Assembly (NCBI GenBank): GCA_025359945.1
Contig: JANYDD010000053.1
Span: 23,156 to 87,155 of the forward strand
Reading direction: 5' to 3'
DNA length: 64,000 nt
From: Bdellovibrio sp.
GTDB taxonomy: Bacteria; Bdellovibrionota; Bdellovibrionia; Bdellovibrionales; Bdellovibrionaceae
In this document: in pieces, positions 43,278-52,106 of the stretch
How positions within the stretch are numbered: position 1 is the stretch's first letter
Layout: each line of letters starts with the position of its first letter
Program-made: the position numbers and the translations under genes
Notes under the pieces: generated by a model
Seen by the model: the letters and a program-made list of their open reading frames with translations, nothing else
Database searches by the model: none
What the model was told of the DNA's origin: nothing

Positions 43278-43844
43278 ATGAAAAATTCGCTCTTTAATAG
43301 CGTTTCAAAAGTTTCGCTCCCTCTAGGCCAGTTCAGTAAAGGACCGTTCAAAGTAGGCCTGCTCAGTAAAATTTTGCTTAATGTCTTGGCTGTTTTTTTC
43401 ATCGGCAGCGCGGCCAGTGCTAAAGACCTTACAAGTAGACTTGGAGTTGGCTATCGGAATGCTTTCCCCTTTGATCTGCCTAGTATTTCAGCGATCTATT
43501 ATCCCAGCGAGCAAATCGGTTTGGTGGGTGCCTTGGGAATCGATACTGAAGACAAAGCTTCTAAATTTGGAGTTCAGGTCGGCGTTCGAAAAATTATTTT
43601 TAAAGAGCCTCAATTGAATTTTTTTATGGGTTCAAGTTTGGCCATGCTGTCTCGCGAGATTTCAGAACAAACTGAATCTGGCTTTGCACTGGATGGCTTA
43701 GTGGGCTCGGAATTTTTCTTGCAGGGGTTGGATTCATTAGGATTTAGCCTTGAAACCGGAATCAGTGTGTCCAACTTTAAAAAGGTTCGCTTCCGTACTG
43801 TTGCGGACTCATTTCTGCGAGCCGGCGTAGTATTTTATTTTTGA
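43278..43844 (+). CDS. Small predicted outer-membrane protein
   Basis: 188 aa with a long N-terminal extension before the hydrophobic signal core (LLNVLAVFFIGSAASAKD), then short alternating strands (SRLGVGYRNAF, GLVGALGIDTE, FGVQVGVRKIIF) and a terminal Phe (RAGVVFYF). AAAAGGA precedes the ATG. Consistent with a beta-barrel of about eight strands; the function is unknown. It is followed 32 bases later by ridA. Confidence 0.65.
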   Translation: MKNSLFNSVSKVSLPLGQFSKGPFKVGLLSKILLNVLAVFFIGSAASAKDLTSRLGVGYRNAFPFDLPSISAIYYPSEQIGLVGALGIDTEDKASKFGVQVGVRKIIFKEPQLNFFMGSSLAMLSREISEQTESGFALDGLVGSEFFLQGLDSLGFSLETGISVSNFKKVRFRTVADSFLRAGVVFYF

Positions 43845-43876
43845 AGTTGATCGTTCAATAAAAAAGGAAATTTAAA

Positions 43877-44260
43877 ATGAAAAAGATTATTTTTACTAAG
43901 GATGCTCCGGAACCGATTGGGCCTTATTCTCAGGCTATAGCATGCGGTCCGATGCTTTTTTGTTCGGGGCAGATTGGTCTTAACCCGCAAAATTCGCAAG
44001 TAGTCGAGGGTGGCTTGGTGCCTCAGGCAGAGCAAGTGATGAAAAATATTTCCGCAGTCTTGAAAGCTCATCAGCTGGATTTTCAAAATGTTGTAAAAAC
44101 TACCATTTTTCTGACTCAGATGTCGGACTTTGTAACCGTTAATGAAATCTACGGAAAGTTTTTTAAGGAAAATCCTCCGGCACGATCGACGGTGGCAGTC
44201 AGTGGACTTCCCAAAGGTGTCTTGGTCGAAATCGAGGTCACGGCATTTAAGCCCTCTTAA
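43877..44260 (+). CDS. ridA: RidA family reactive intermediate/imine deaminase
   Basis: Hydrolyses reactive enamine/imine intermediates made by PLP-dependent enzymes. 127 aa with the signature region PEPIGPYSQAI, FCSGQIGLNP, VVKTTIFLTQMSDF and the catalytic-Arg motif PARSTVAVSGLPKG, then VEIEVTA. AAAGGAAA precedes the ATG. The protein is cytoplasmic and trimeric in the family. Confidence 0.95.
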   Translation: MKKIIFTKDAPEPIGPYSQAIACGPMLFCSGQIGLNPQNSQVVEGGLVPQAEQVMKNISAVLKAHQLDFQNVVKTTIFLTQMSDFVTVNEIYGKFFKENPPARSTVAVSGLPKGVLVEIEVTAFKPS

Positions 44261-44267
44261 AAAAGTT

Positions 44268-44843
44268 TTGAGAACTCAGAAATTTAAAAATAAAATTTTA
44301 ATCTGGACCATCCTGGGTATCGTTCTAGCGATAGGTGGTTTTTTTTTCTACGTCGACTGGGCCGAGATTCAAGCAGAGCCCATCAATTCTTGGACCGAGG
44401 ATCCGCAAGCTGACTGTGCGGTCGTTTTAACCGGCGGTCCAGGTCGATTGCGCGAGGGGTTTTCTCTTCTTTCTCGGAAACTGATTAAAAAATTGATTAT
44501 CAGCGGGGTTCGCCAAGACGCCGAGCTTCGCGAAATATTTCCTCTATGGCCCATTTATGGACCCATGAGTGAAGAAGACGTTGTTCTTGAAAAGCGGTCC
44601 ACAACCACTTACGGCAATGCTCAGCAGACTCTGCCCTTGGTCGAGGCCCTCAACTGTCGAACTTTAGTATTGGTCACTTCAAAAGTTCATATGCCTCGCG
44701 CGTATCGGACATTTAAAAAAACATTTCCCAAGGATTTTCCGATCTATAAGCACTCTTTACCGTTGGCTCCCCAAGAGATGCGTTGGCTGGACCTGACCAA
44801 TGAAATCCTAAAGAGCTTTTTTTATTCACTCTGGGCGTATTAA
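44268..44843 (+). CDS. DUF218/YdcF-SanA family membrane protein
   Basis: 191 aa from the TTG at 44268, chosen because it lies after the ridA stop and just before a single hydrophobic helix (ILIWTILGIVLAIGGFFFYV). The DUF218 domain follows with DCAVVLTGGPGRLREGFSLL, LIISGVRQDAELRE and TTYGNAQQTLPL, then LVTSKVHMPRAYRTF. The family is linked to envelope functions (SanA, ElyC), with an unknown reaction. The open frame continues upstream inside ridA, so the start is uncertain. Confidence 0.82.
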   Translation: MRTQKFKNKILIWTILGIVLAIGGFFFYVDWAEIQAEPINSWTEDPQADCAVVLTGGPGRLREGFSLLSRKLIKKLIISGVRQDAELREIFPLWPIYGPMSEEDVVLEKRSTTTYGNAQQTLPLVEALNCRTLVLVTSKVHMPRAYRTFKKTFPKDFPIYKHSLPLAPQEMRWLDLTNEILKSFFYSLWAY

Positions 44844-44909
44844 CATCTTGTTGAAATCAAATTGAAGTCTCTGAAATGGTTCCCTCAAAAGCTTTACAAA
44901 CATTCCCAA

Positions 44910-44945
44910 ACAAATTGCCATACAAATTGCCAGACAAGTTTGGCA
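44910..44945. repeat. Three tandem 12-base repeats upstream of mlaE
   Basis: ACAAATTGCCAT, ACAAATTGCCAG and the diverged ACAAGTTTGGCA follow one another with no gap in the 261-base space before the mla operon, about 160 bases from the mlaE start. This may be a regulator-binding array or slippage product. Confidence 0.6.
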
Positions 44946-45104
44946 AAAAAGTACCAGATCAGTTGCTAGCCTAAATACCAGCTTGTAAGCTTTACGATTG
45001 GTCACATAGCTTAGCGCATTTTTTCTAAAGGTTCATTTTTGAATTTCCTATTTCGATCGGGGATTTAATTTAGTTTTTGTCTGTGTAGTACCGATAACGA
45101 ACCT

Positions 45105-45923
45105 ATGACAGGCTTAACGTTTATCGATTCTGTGGGTCGCAAGCTTTTAGATCAGCTGCAGTATTTTTTCCAAATGCTACTGATGTTGTATCTTTCAGTT
45201 CGCGCGACTTTAAAAAACCAATCTCACGGCTTAAGAACAATTTTTGGAATTTTATCGCTGCAGATTTTTTACACCGGCGTGAATGCATTGCCGCTGGTCA
45301 CCGTGTTGGCGATGGCTACCGGATGCGTGGTCGCCTTACAGGGCGTCCAATTGTCCATCCTGGGTGGCGTTTCCATGATCGGGCAACTTTTAGTGGTTTT
45401 TGTTGTTCGCGAAGTGGGCCCGCTGTTGACCGCCTTGGTCGTAATCGCGCGGTCGGGAACCGCAATGGCTTCTGAACTGGGAAATATGCGAGCCAATCGC
45501 GAAATCGAAGCCTTGGAATCCATGGGGATTAACCCTTTGTCGTTTATTGTTTTTCCGCGGTTAGTGGGCGGACTGATCAGCGTGTTGTGCCTTTCTTTGT
45601 ATTTTATTTTTATCAGTCTTCTTGGTGGCTTTTTGGTGGCTAAATTCGCCCACGATATTTCTTTTAATTATTACATGACGCTGATTTTAAATTCTCTGAC
45701 TTTCAATGATGCCTACCTTTTTCTAATTAAAAACACCTTCGGCGGAGTCATGATCTTTGCGATCAGTTGCCAACAAGGATTTTCGGTGAGAAAAAGCCCA
45801 ACGGAAGTTCCAGCAGTCACAACCCAAGCAGTGGTGAAAAGCATTTTATTTGTCGTGGTCTTTAATTCAAGTGTCACTGTGCTTTTCTACTTTAAAGATT
45901 ATTTGTTTTCGGGACTATTGTGA
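45105..45923 (+). CDS. mlaE: MlaE-type ABC transporter permease
   Basis: Inner-membrane permease of an MCE-type phospholipid transporter. 272 aa, about five to six hydrophobic helices. The diagnostic permease region VVFVVREVGPLLTALVVIAR is followed by GTAMASELGNMRANREIEAL, the conserved cytoplasmic coupling segment. The N-terminus has an amphipathic stretch. It overlaps mlaF by four bases. The substrate in other bacteria is glycerophospholipid, moved between the inner and outer membranes. Confidence 0.92.
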   Translation: MTGLTFIDSVGRKLLDQLQYFFQMLLMLYLSVRATLKNQSHGLRTIFGILSLQIFYTGVNALPLVTVLAMATGCVVALQGVQLSILGGVSMIGQLLVVFVVREVGPLLTALVVIARSGTAMASELGNMRANREIEALESMGINPLSFIVFPRLVGGLISVLCLSLYFIFISLLGGFLVAKFAHDISFNYYMTLILNSLTFNDAYLFLIKNTFGGVMIFAISCQQGFSVRKSPTEVPAVTTQAVVKSILFVVVFNSSVTVLFYFKDYLFSGLL

Positions 45924-46603
45924 AAATAGAGAAAATGGAATTCAAGAATTTAAGTTTTTCAGTCGCAGATCAAAAGATTCTCGAAGACGTCACATTTACT
46001 TTTTCTCTAGGGCGCTGGGTCTGGATTTCATCAGAAGGCGGGGTGGGCAAGTCTTCGCTTTTGCAAATCATGGCGGGCTTAAAACTGTCTCAAAAAGGAA
46101 GTTACTCGGTCAACTCGAAGAATGTCGAAGAATTATCCTTTGAAGAATTTTTGCCACTACGATTGCAGATGGGATATAGTTTTGATCTGGGAGGCTTAAT
46201 TCACAATCGTTCATTGATTGAAAACCTGAAGCTTCCCTTAAATTATCACAAGAAAAAAACTCGGGCTGAAGCGGATTTAATCGCTATGGATTTATTGCGC
46301 CAATTTGATATTCAAAAATACAAAGACCATAAGCCTTCGGATGCGCCAGGATCGGTTCGCAAACTGGTGGTTCTTTTAAGAAGCCTTATTCATCTGCCGC
46401 AAATTCTTTTGTGGGATGATCCCACCATGGGACTTCAAGATGAAACCTGTCAGAAATTATTTTCATTGGTCAAAAAACTTCAAGAGCAAGGAGCAGTGAC
46501 CTCGGTATTTATCGCAAGTCAGGATCAAAAAATTTTAAAGCATGCAGACTGTGAAAAAGTTCAATTGTCCGGTTACCATTTAGAAAGGTTAAGTGCCACA
46601 TGA
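45920..46603 (+). CDS. mlaF: MlaF-type ABC ATPase with degenerate catalytic motifs
   Basis: 227 aa, in the position of the transporter's nucleotide-binding protein, with a Walker A-like GGVGKSSLLQIMAGL near residues 40-54. The other motifs are altered: the Q-loop Gln position reads SFDLGGL, the LSGGQ signature is DAPGSV, the Walker B/catalytic Glu is LLWDDPTMGLQ (Glu to Asp), and the H-loop His position reads SQDQ. It may bind ATP, but normal hydrolysis is doubtful. GTG start overlaps the mlaE stop. No second ATPase gene lies nearby. Confidence 0.82.
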   Translation: MKIEKMEFKNLSFSVADQKILEDVTFTFSLGRWVWISSEGGVGKSSLLQIMAGLKLSQKGSYSVNSKNVEELSFEEFLPLRLQMGYSFDLGGLIHNRSLIENLKLPLNYHKKKTRAEADLIAMDLLRQFDIQKYKDHKPSDAPGSVRKLVVLLRSLIHLPQILLWDDPTMGLQDETCQKLFSLVKKLQEQGAVTSVFIASQDQKILKHADCEKVQLSGYHLERLSAT

Positions 46604-47607
46604 GACTTAACGAGTTGGGAGCTTCACTACGACCCAAATTCAATCGCTTTGAACGGGCGGCGGGAATTTTTATCTTAGGGGCGTTCTTAGGTTTCTTTTT
46701 TTTAATTGCGGGATTGGTGGTTAAAAAGGGTTGGTTTGATAAAAAGTCTTATTATTTTTCGGAATTTGATAATGCGGACGGCGTTCGCGCAGGAACTTTG
46801 GTGCAGATCTCGGGTCTGAACGCCGGTCAGGTTTCAGCGGTAGATTTAACCAGCGACAATAAGATCCGAGTTGAATTCTACATCAGTGAAAAATTCGTGG
46901 ATAAAATTAAAGCCGACACTAGCGCGCAGTTAATTAGGCCCTACATTATTGGCGAAAGAGTTTTGGAAGTAACAGTGGGGACAAGTACGTTTCCTAAGCT
47001 GGCCGAAAATTCAAAAATGGAAAGCCGCGAGGGTGCAGATTTGATGACCCTTTTGTCTGGTCGCAAGCTGAACGAGTCTTTGCAATCCATGACTGGTATG
47101 ATTGAAAGTTTGCGCTATTTGGCTGACGCTTTTTTAGAAAAAGGCAGAACTCAGAATATGGTCAAAATGTTTGACCGGATCGAGCCCCTGTTAAAAAACT
47201 TCAACGTGATGACGATCGAGATGATCAAGTTGGCTCAACAGGCGAACAAGGACGAAAAATTTGGGGTAGTGCTTTCCGAGCTTGCGCAAGTGTCGCAAGA
47301 ATTCAATCGAATGATTCCCCAGATCAACGCCGCAAACCCCGAGTTTGGAAAAGATCTATCCATGCTTGTCAAAAATATGGATCAGATTGCCCGAGAATTT
47401 AAAGTTGTATTGCCAGCTTTGGCAGAAATTGCACCCGATCTTCCAAAGACCAGCCGTCGCGCTGTGGAGGCCTTGAACGAAGCCGTCATTCTTATGAAGG
47501 GAATGCAGAAATCGTACTTCCTGCGCAGCGGAGTTAAGGAAGTTAAAGAGGAAGAAAACCCTCCTGTCCGTCAACCCGCCGATATGGCCCCCAAAAATGC
47601 AAAATAA
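46600..47607 (+). CDS. mlaD: MlaD-type MCE substrate-binding protein
   Basis: 335 aa. One N-terminal membrane helix (IFILGAFLGFFFLIAGLVV) followed by an MCE domain (SGLNAGQVSAVDLTSDNK, LIRPYIIGERVLEVT) at about residues 45-125. A long helical C-terminal region of about 190 residues (LLKNFNVMTIEMIKLAQQA and more) is similar to the extended helical tunnels of MCE proteins. Overlap with mlaF shows a single operon. Its likely role is to shuttle lipids across the periplasm. Confidence 0.9.
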   Translation: MRLNELGASLRPKFNRFERAAGIFILGAFLGFFFLIAGLVVKKGWFDKKSYYFSEFDNADGVRAGTLVQISGLNAGQVSAVDLTSDNKIRVEFYISEKFVDKIKADTSAQLIRPYIIGERVLEVTVGTSTFPKLAENSKMESREGADLMTLLSGRKLNESLQSMTGMIESLRYLADAFLEKGRTQNMVKMFDRIEPLLKNFNVMTIEMIKLAQQANKDEKFGVVLSELAQVSQEFNRMIPQINAANPEFGKDLSMLVKNMDQIAREFKVVLPALAEIAPDLPKTSRRAVEALNEAVILMKGMQKSYFLRSGVKEVKEEENPPVRQPADMAPKNAK

Positions 47608-47933
47608 GTGAATGTAAATAGTAGGGGTCAGCTGCTAGCGAAATAAAAATCCTGTGAAGCATTCTAAAACTCCCCTTAAGCCTTCATTATGTTAACCTGG
47701 TCTTGATTTTTTTTTAAGGGCTGCACAGGCCCGCGAATTGAATCGGGTTTGGAGTATTTTTCCCGATTTGAGGCAAGATAAACGCACAGAACCACTCACA
47801 TTAAAAAAAAAGGATAGAAAAATTTAATTTCAAGTGTGCAATTCTTTGGCGAAAAATAAAATTGCGGCCTACCGCTCAATCTGAAATCAGCAAAAAATGG
47901 CAATTATTTAAACAGAAAGTTTTTTTTTATGAG
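47608..47933. other. Non-coding stretch between mlaD and the next leftward gene
   Basis: 326 bases between convergent genes. A weak GGGC/GCCC hairpin lies near 47719-47733; long A and T runs are present. No gene, tRNA or strong terminator seen. Confidence 0.4.
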
Positions 47934-48491
47934 TTAAAAAGCAAGTCCAATTCCTAAATCTAAACCGGTCACCACGCCTGAAAATGCTCCGATTGTTGCG
48001 CCGGCATTTCCGTTTGATGCCACCAATGGTGCAGATGGGTATGAATAGTTTAAAAAACCAAGTCCTAGATTTAAATTGAAGACATCCCAAAACCAGTGGT
48101 AGCCGGCGGTTCCGGAAAAATACGTCGCCGAGCCTTTGTAAGTGTAATCGATACCTGAAAGTGACTGCTTGTAATTGGTAGCAAAGACTCCGGCGCCTCC
48201 GGCCACATACCAACTGTTTGAACCCATACCATTTGAGTACAGCGAAATCAGTCCGCCCATCTGAGTGACTGAAATCGAATAGGAATTCCCGCTAGAAATC
48301 GAGGCGTATCCAAACGAATTATAGTTAACTCCAAGCCCCAAACGATTGCCAACCGCAAATTCCAACAGTCCTCCATGAAACAAGCTGTACCGGACGTTCA
48401 TATATTTCGCTTGCGCCAAACTGGAAGTGCTTAAAGTGATTAGTGCCAATTTGAATAATAGAGTCCAAAAGCAAACCAAAAAATTTTTCAT
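47934..48491 (-). CDS. Small exported beta-rich protein
   Basis: 185 aa with a signal peptide (WTLLFKLALITLSTSSLAQA). The rest is a Gly/Ser/Tyr-rich run of strands (GLLEFAVGNRLGLGVNYNSF, VTQMGGLISLYSNG, GATIGAFSGVVTGLDLGIGL) that ends with AF. It resembles a small outer-membrane barrel of the type common in this window; the function is unknown. Confidence 0.6.
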   Translation of the reverse strand: MKNFLVCFWTLLFKLALITLSTSSLAQAKYMNVRYSLFHGGLLEFAVGNRLGLGVNYNSFGYASISSGNSYSISVTQMGGLISLYSNGMGSNSWYVAGGAGVFATNYKQSLSGIDYTYKGSATYFSGTAGYHWFWDVFNLNLGLGFLNYSYPSAPLVASNGNAGATIGAFSGVVTGLDLGIGLAF

Positions 48492-48594
48492 CGAGTAAAC
48501 CCCTGTTTAAATACGATGATTGGGGCTTTTTCATTCTGAATCAACGCTTGACCTGCGTCGGCAATTCAAATGGTTCTATTTGGATTTTGAAATT

Positions 48595-48625
48595 TTGCTC
48601 ACTGGAGCAACTTTATTTTTGCTCC
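48595..48625 (+). promoter_or_regulatory. Two mutually exclusive hairpins in a leader
   Basis: TTGCTC (48595-48600) pairs with GAGCAA (48605-48610) with a four-base loop. The same GGAGCAA (48604-48610) can instead pair with TTGCTCC (48619-48625) with an eight-base loop. The pair lies about 100 bases upstream of the repeat protein gene at 48724. Confidence 0.5.
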
Positions 48626-48723
48626 GGTATTTGGTTAAAACCTAAAATATGGCCAGTAGAGCTTTTTATTTATCTTTAAAATTTTTCTCTCTCGACATAT
48701 TTAGCTCCCAAGGAGAAAATCAT

Positions 48724-49536
48724 ATGAAAAAAGTTTTTTTTAGTGCGGTCCCGTTTTTGTTTTTAATGACATCCACATTTGCGCTCGCCGACCAAAAAAG
48801 TGACGAGGCCATCATTTCAGCCCGGCAGGCGCTGATCAACGTTCGTGAAAGTCCAAATAATAACTTCGGCATGTTCACCGATGAACAAATCCAGACTTTT
48901 CTGGAATTGCAGAAGGAATCTGGCAAACCCTTAGTATTCTTTGGTACCAATCCCGATGAATTAAAAGATATCTCGGTGACAGGAAACACTAATGCGGCCA
49001 TGTTCGCGCTTCGTAAGGCTAAATTTACTCTTTACGTGGCTAACGGCGAATCTGCCAGCGACTATGTTGCCACATTCAGAAGTTTTCAAGATAAAGCGGA
49101 TCGGGTCAGAGGCAATCGACCATTGAAGTATTTCAGAACTTCTGAATGCCAATTGGGCCAATTGACCTTTTTTGGGCTTAGAAACCAAGCGACATATTGG
49201 TTAATTCAAGCTGACGACAGCGCCAATAGTGACGGGCTTAAAGTCGGCGAATCAATAAAAAACTTTCTAGAATTTCAAAAAAAATCTGGCGAAAAACTAG
49301 AGGACTTTGGGTTTTCAGCTGCAAAGCTTCAAGAATTAAAAACAAAAGGTTACGTGGCCTCGGCAAAATACTGGCTTAGCAAAGCCCGAGCTTGTGTTCA
49401 AAATGCCGACACCCGTTCTGAGGTCAGATCTTACATTGATTCTTTTCGGGCTCAGAAAGAACTTTCTGGGAAAACACTGGCCGAACTTGGTACTTCCGAA
49501 AGTGAAATTGAAGAGCTTCTCGCAAAAGGTCATTAA
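48724..49536 (+). CDS. Exported protein built of four degenerate repeats
   Basis: 270 aa with signal peptide (FFSAVPFLFLMTSTFALA). The mature part has four units of about 55-60 residues, each with an F(L/R)xxQ-x-x-G helix, a hydrophobic turn and an A-K-Y/A-x-x-L-x-K-A helix. Examples are FLELQKESGKPLVFFG, FRSFQDKADRVRG, FLEFQKKSGEKLEDFG and FRAQKELSGKTLAELG. The family is unknown to me; a helical repeat scaffold in the periplasm is likely. ATG 48724 follows CAAGGAGA. A strong hairpin lies after the gene. Confidence 0.65.
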   Translation: MKKVFFSAVPFLFLMTSTFALADQKSDEAIISARQALINVRESPNNNFGMFTDEQIQTFLELQKESGKPLVFFGTNPDELKDISVTGNTNAAMFALRKAKFTLYVANGESASDYVATFRSFQDKADRVRGNRPLKYFRTSECQLGQLTFFGLRNQATYWLIQADDSANSDGLKVGESIKNFLEFQKKSGEKLEDFGFSAAKLQELKTKGYVASAKYWLSKARACVQNADTRSEVRSYIDSFRAQKELSGKTLAELGTSESEIEELLAKGH

Positions 49537-49564
49537 AAAGTTCGAAGGTTCGGCGCTCGATGGG

Positions 49565-49582
49565 GCGCCGGAAAACCGGCGC
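49565..49582. terminator. Strong hairpin between two convergent genes
   Basis: GCGCCGG, loop AAAA and CCGGCGC give a perfect 7-bp GC-rich stem. It sits 28 bases after the stop of the upstream gene and 3 bases after that of the convergent one, so it can serve both. The + strand tail AATTATTT is only partly T-rich. Confidence 0.7.
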
Positions 49583-49584
49583 AA

Positions 49585-50499
49585 TTATTTAAGATACTTG
49601 TCAATGCATCCCAGTGAAGTCACCAATTGCACTAAGTCGCCAATCAATGGATGATTCAGATCCATCTTTATAATTTGGGCGGTCAGGGCGTCATTCATTT
49701 GCGAAAATTCAATGGCAGAATCTGGTTTTAACAGTTCGGATAAAAAATGCGGACTGGTGAGGTAAGTCAGCTGATTTGCCTGCCCCAAATACAATGAGAC
49801 CGAAACAATTTGAGCTAACCTTTTTTTACCTGCAGCCGGCTTTGAGCTCCAATCAATACGGAATTCTGTTTTTACTTTAAGTAGGCAGGTTTTTTCGGTG
49901 CCATTTCGAAGATCGCGAAACATTTCTGCCATCCGTTCGGCCAAAAAATTTTGCAGACTGTCTTCAAAGTTGACTATTGAACTCGACAAACCAAAATCTT
50001 CATCTAAAAAATCTAGCGGAGAAGCGTCCATTGTTCTAAAGTTCTCGTGGGCAAAAAAGATTTTTGCACGCAGCGAGTTTGACTTAAAAAGTGCGTCCCA
50101 ACTGTCGACCTCCAGTCCTGTCGCCTGGGCCGCTTTTTTAAATTCAGCAGGATTGGCATCGCAAAGAAGCCAAATGGTTTTTGGATATTTCTTGAAAACC
50201 ATCGCAAGTTTAACATCTCCAATCAACGCATCCCTGATCTCTGGTATGTCTGGCCTGGCGCACTTGGGATTAGCAACGGCCGCGGCTCGGCGAAAAGCCT
50301 TTGGATCAAAGGTCAATTCACTTGAAAACTTTAATCCCAAGGGGCTGGTCAACATTTGCGAGATTTCCGAAATTGCGGTTTTAAATCCAGACTCAACCAA
50401 GTGGCCGCCACCGCGGTCCTGACCTTCGGCAAGTGCCGAAGTTGATGGGCCAGCGCTAGATAAAAAACTTAGTAAAAATAAAACTCGAAATTCTTTCAT
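49585..50499 (-). CDS. Exported protein of unknown function
   Basis: 304 aa from the ATG at 50499, chosen because a signal peptide follows (FRVLFLLSFLSSAGPSTSALA). The mature start is AEGQDRGGGHLVES, a motif I associate only by impression with secreted Bdellovibrio-type proteins. It contains four Cys residues and a helical mid-region; no enzyme motif is visible. The frame is open further to 50640 but reads poorly there. Confidence 0.6.
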   Translation of the reverse strand: MKEFRVLFLLSFLSSAGPSTSALAEGQDRGGGHLVESGFKTAISEISQMLTSPLGLKFSSELTFDPKAFRRAAAVANPKCARPDIPEIRDALIGDVKLAMVFKKYPKTIWLLCDANPAEFKKAAQATGLEVDSWDALFKSNSLRAKIFFAHENFRTMDASPLDFLDEDFGLSSSIVNFEDSLQNFLAERMAEMFRDLRNGTEKTCLLKVKTEFRIDWSSKPAAGKKRLAQIVSVSLYLGQANQLTYLTSPHFLSELLKPDSAIEFSQMNDALTAQIIKMDLNHPLIGDLVQLVTSLGCIDKYLK

Positions 50500-50845
50500 A
50501 GGCCGATCATTTAACCAGTCGGGATCAAAAAAACTACTGCGATCACCACTTCCAATGCTTTCTGTAATCTTTTCTTGCCACTGGCGTTGAGAACAACAGA
50601 TCACAACGTCAATGTCTTGGAGCCACCAGATAAATGCCAATTCATCTAAAGTTGGCAGAAATGTTCAGCCGGCCAATCAGCCGGCAAATCATTCCAAGCC
50701 TACTGATAAATAAATAACTTTCTTAAATTTCCATCTGAAGAGAGCCCGATCTAAAACGCTAGTCGGTCTTATGAATCGATTCAGTAAACAAAATTCCAAA
50801 AATTTGACTTGATTTCTGCGCGCTCCGACACAAACTTAACTAAAA
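50500..50845. other. Non-coding stretch before the LolC/E-like gene
   Basis: 346 bases between divergent genes. A 12-base tandem CAGCCGGCCAAT/CAGCCGGCAAAT lies at 50666-50689. Promoters in both directions are expected, but I see none that is clear. Confidence 0.4.
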
Positions 50846-52102
50846 GTGGGGTCGCGCATTTCGATTTTTTGGGATTTCTTTAGAAAATATTTATTGTGGG
50901 CGCCTTCGGGGTCGGTCGTAAAGAAAATATCGTGGCTGACCTTGATGGGTGTGCTGGTCAGTCTAACTGCCATGGTCCTGGTGATCAGCATTATGAATTC
51001 GTTGAACGCCAATCAGCGCGAACGGCTGCTGGCGATTGATCCTCACTTAGTGATATCTTTGGATGGCCCCGCCCCAGAAAAAACCGCAGGCAGGGATCAA
51101 AAAAATAAAATCTTAGAATTTTTGAAAACTAAAAATGCATTTGCTGCCGAAGTGGAAGTCCGTGATCTGATTTTAAAAACTTACGAGGGTCGATTTCGAG
51201 GTGTCGAGGCCCGCGGGCTGCCTGCGGAAGTTTTTCAGTTTTTATTTGAAAAAATGCGCCAGCTTTCCAAAAAAAATAAAAATTATTCCTTTATCCCAGA
51301 TCAAATTCCAGGTCGGGCCGAAGTCAATTTGGGCGTCGATCTGGCATACGCTTTACAAATTTTCGAAGGCGAAGAGCTGACCTTTATCTCGCCGGAACAG
51401 CTAGTCTTGTCGGTCACCGATTCTCCGCAAGTGTTTAAAGTTCGAGTGAAAAACATTTTAACGACTAATATTACCGATATTGACTCGCACGTGGTGTTCT
51501 ACCAATTGGGTCAGCTGCAACGAAAAAAAGCGGGGGATTCTTCGGTACAAAATCAAATTTTTGTTTGGTTAGATGCGCCTGATCAAGCACCTGCTCTTAA
51601 AAAAATCTTGAAATCCGAATTGCAGGTGGATTCTCAAGACTGGCAAGAGAGAAATTCTAGCCTTTTTTTCGCCCTAAAACTTGAAAAATTAATGATGGTT
51701 ATTTTTTTAGGGATGGGCGCGCTGATTGCGGCGTTGTCGCTAATTTCAGTGGTTAGTCTTTTAATTTCGCAAAAACGCCGAGAAATTTCTCTGCTGCAGT
51801 GTTTGGGTTTTTCAAAAACCCGGACGCAAAATTTATTTTTTTCATTGAGTTTTGTTTTGGGAAGCCTAGGAATAGTCTCGGGGTTGGCGTTTGGAATTGG
51901 GCTTTCTATTTATTTAGAAAAATTCCCTTTTCAACTGCCCTGGAAGATTTACTATGACACGAGCTTGTCAGCGATAGTCGATCCGTGGATGATTTTTGCG
52001 GTCGCCATGGTTTTTATTTTAATGCTGATCGCTTCGTCTTTTTTAACGGCAAAACAGGTTTTAGACATCACCATTTCTGAAGGGATTAAAAAATCCGTTT
52101 AA
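50846..52102 (+). CDS. LolC/LolE-type ABC permease (FtsX family)
   Basis: 418 aa. Four helices in the MacB/FtsX arrangement: one near residues 30-50 (WLTLMGVLVSLTAMVLVI), a long periplasmic domain (about 50-280), then three C-terminal helices, including MMVIFLGMGALIAALSLISV and LGSLGIVSGLAFGIGLSIY. LolC/E permeases extract outer-membrane lipoproteins from the inner membrane. The LolD ATPase is not adjacent. Other FtsX-family exporters share the fold. Confidence 0.8.
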   Translation: MGSRISIFWDFFRKYLLWAPSGSVVKKISWLTLMGVLVSLTAMVLVISIMNSLNANQRERLLAIDPHLVISLDGPAPEKTAGRDQKNKILEFLKTKNAFAAEVEVRDLILKTYEGRFRGVEARGLPAEVFQFLFEKMRQLSKKNKNYSFIPDQIPGRAEVNLGVDLAYALQIFEGEELTFISPEQLVLSVTDSPQVFKVRVKNILTTNITDIDSHVVFYQLGQLQRKKAGDSSVQNQIFVWLDAPDQAPALKKILKSELQVDSQDWQERNSSLFFALKLEKLMMVIFLGMGALIAALSLISVVSLLISQKRREISLLQCLGFSKTRTQNLFFSLSFVLGSLGIVSGLAFGIGLSIYLEKFPFQLPWKIYYDTSLSAIVDPWMIFAVAMVFILMLIASSFLTAKQVLDITISEGIKKSV

Positions 52103-52106
52103 AAAT

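Noticed and set aside
47908..48213. 101-aa minus-strand frame overlapping the small exported protein
   Set aside because: Shadow of the 185-aa frame, which has a signal peptide.
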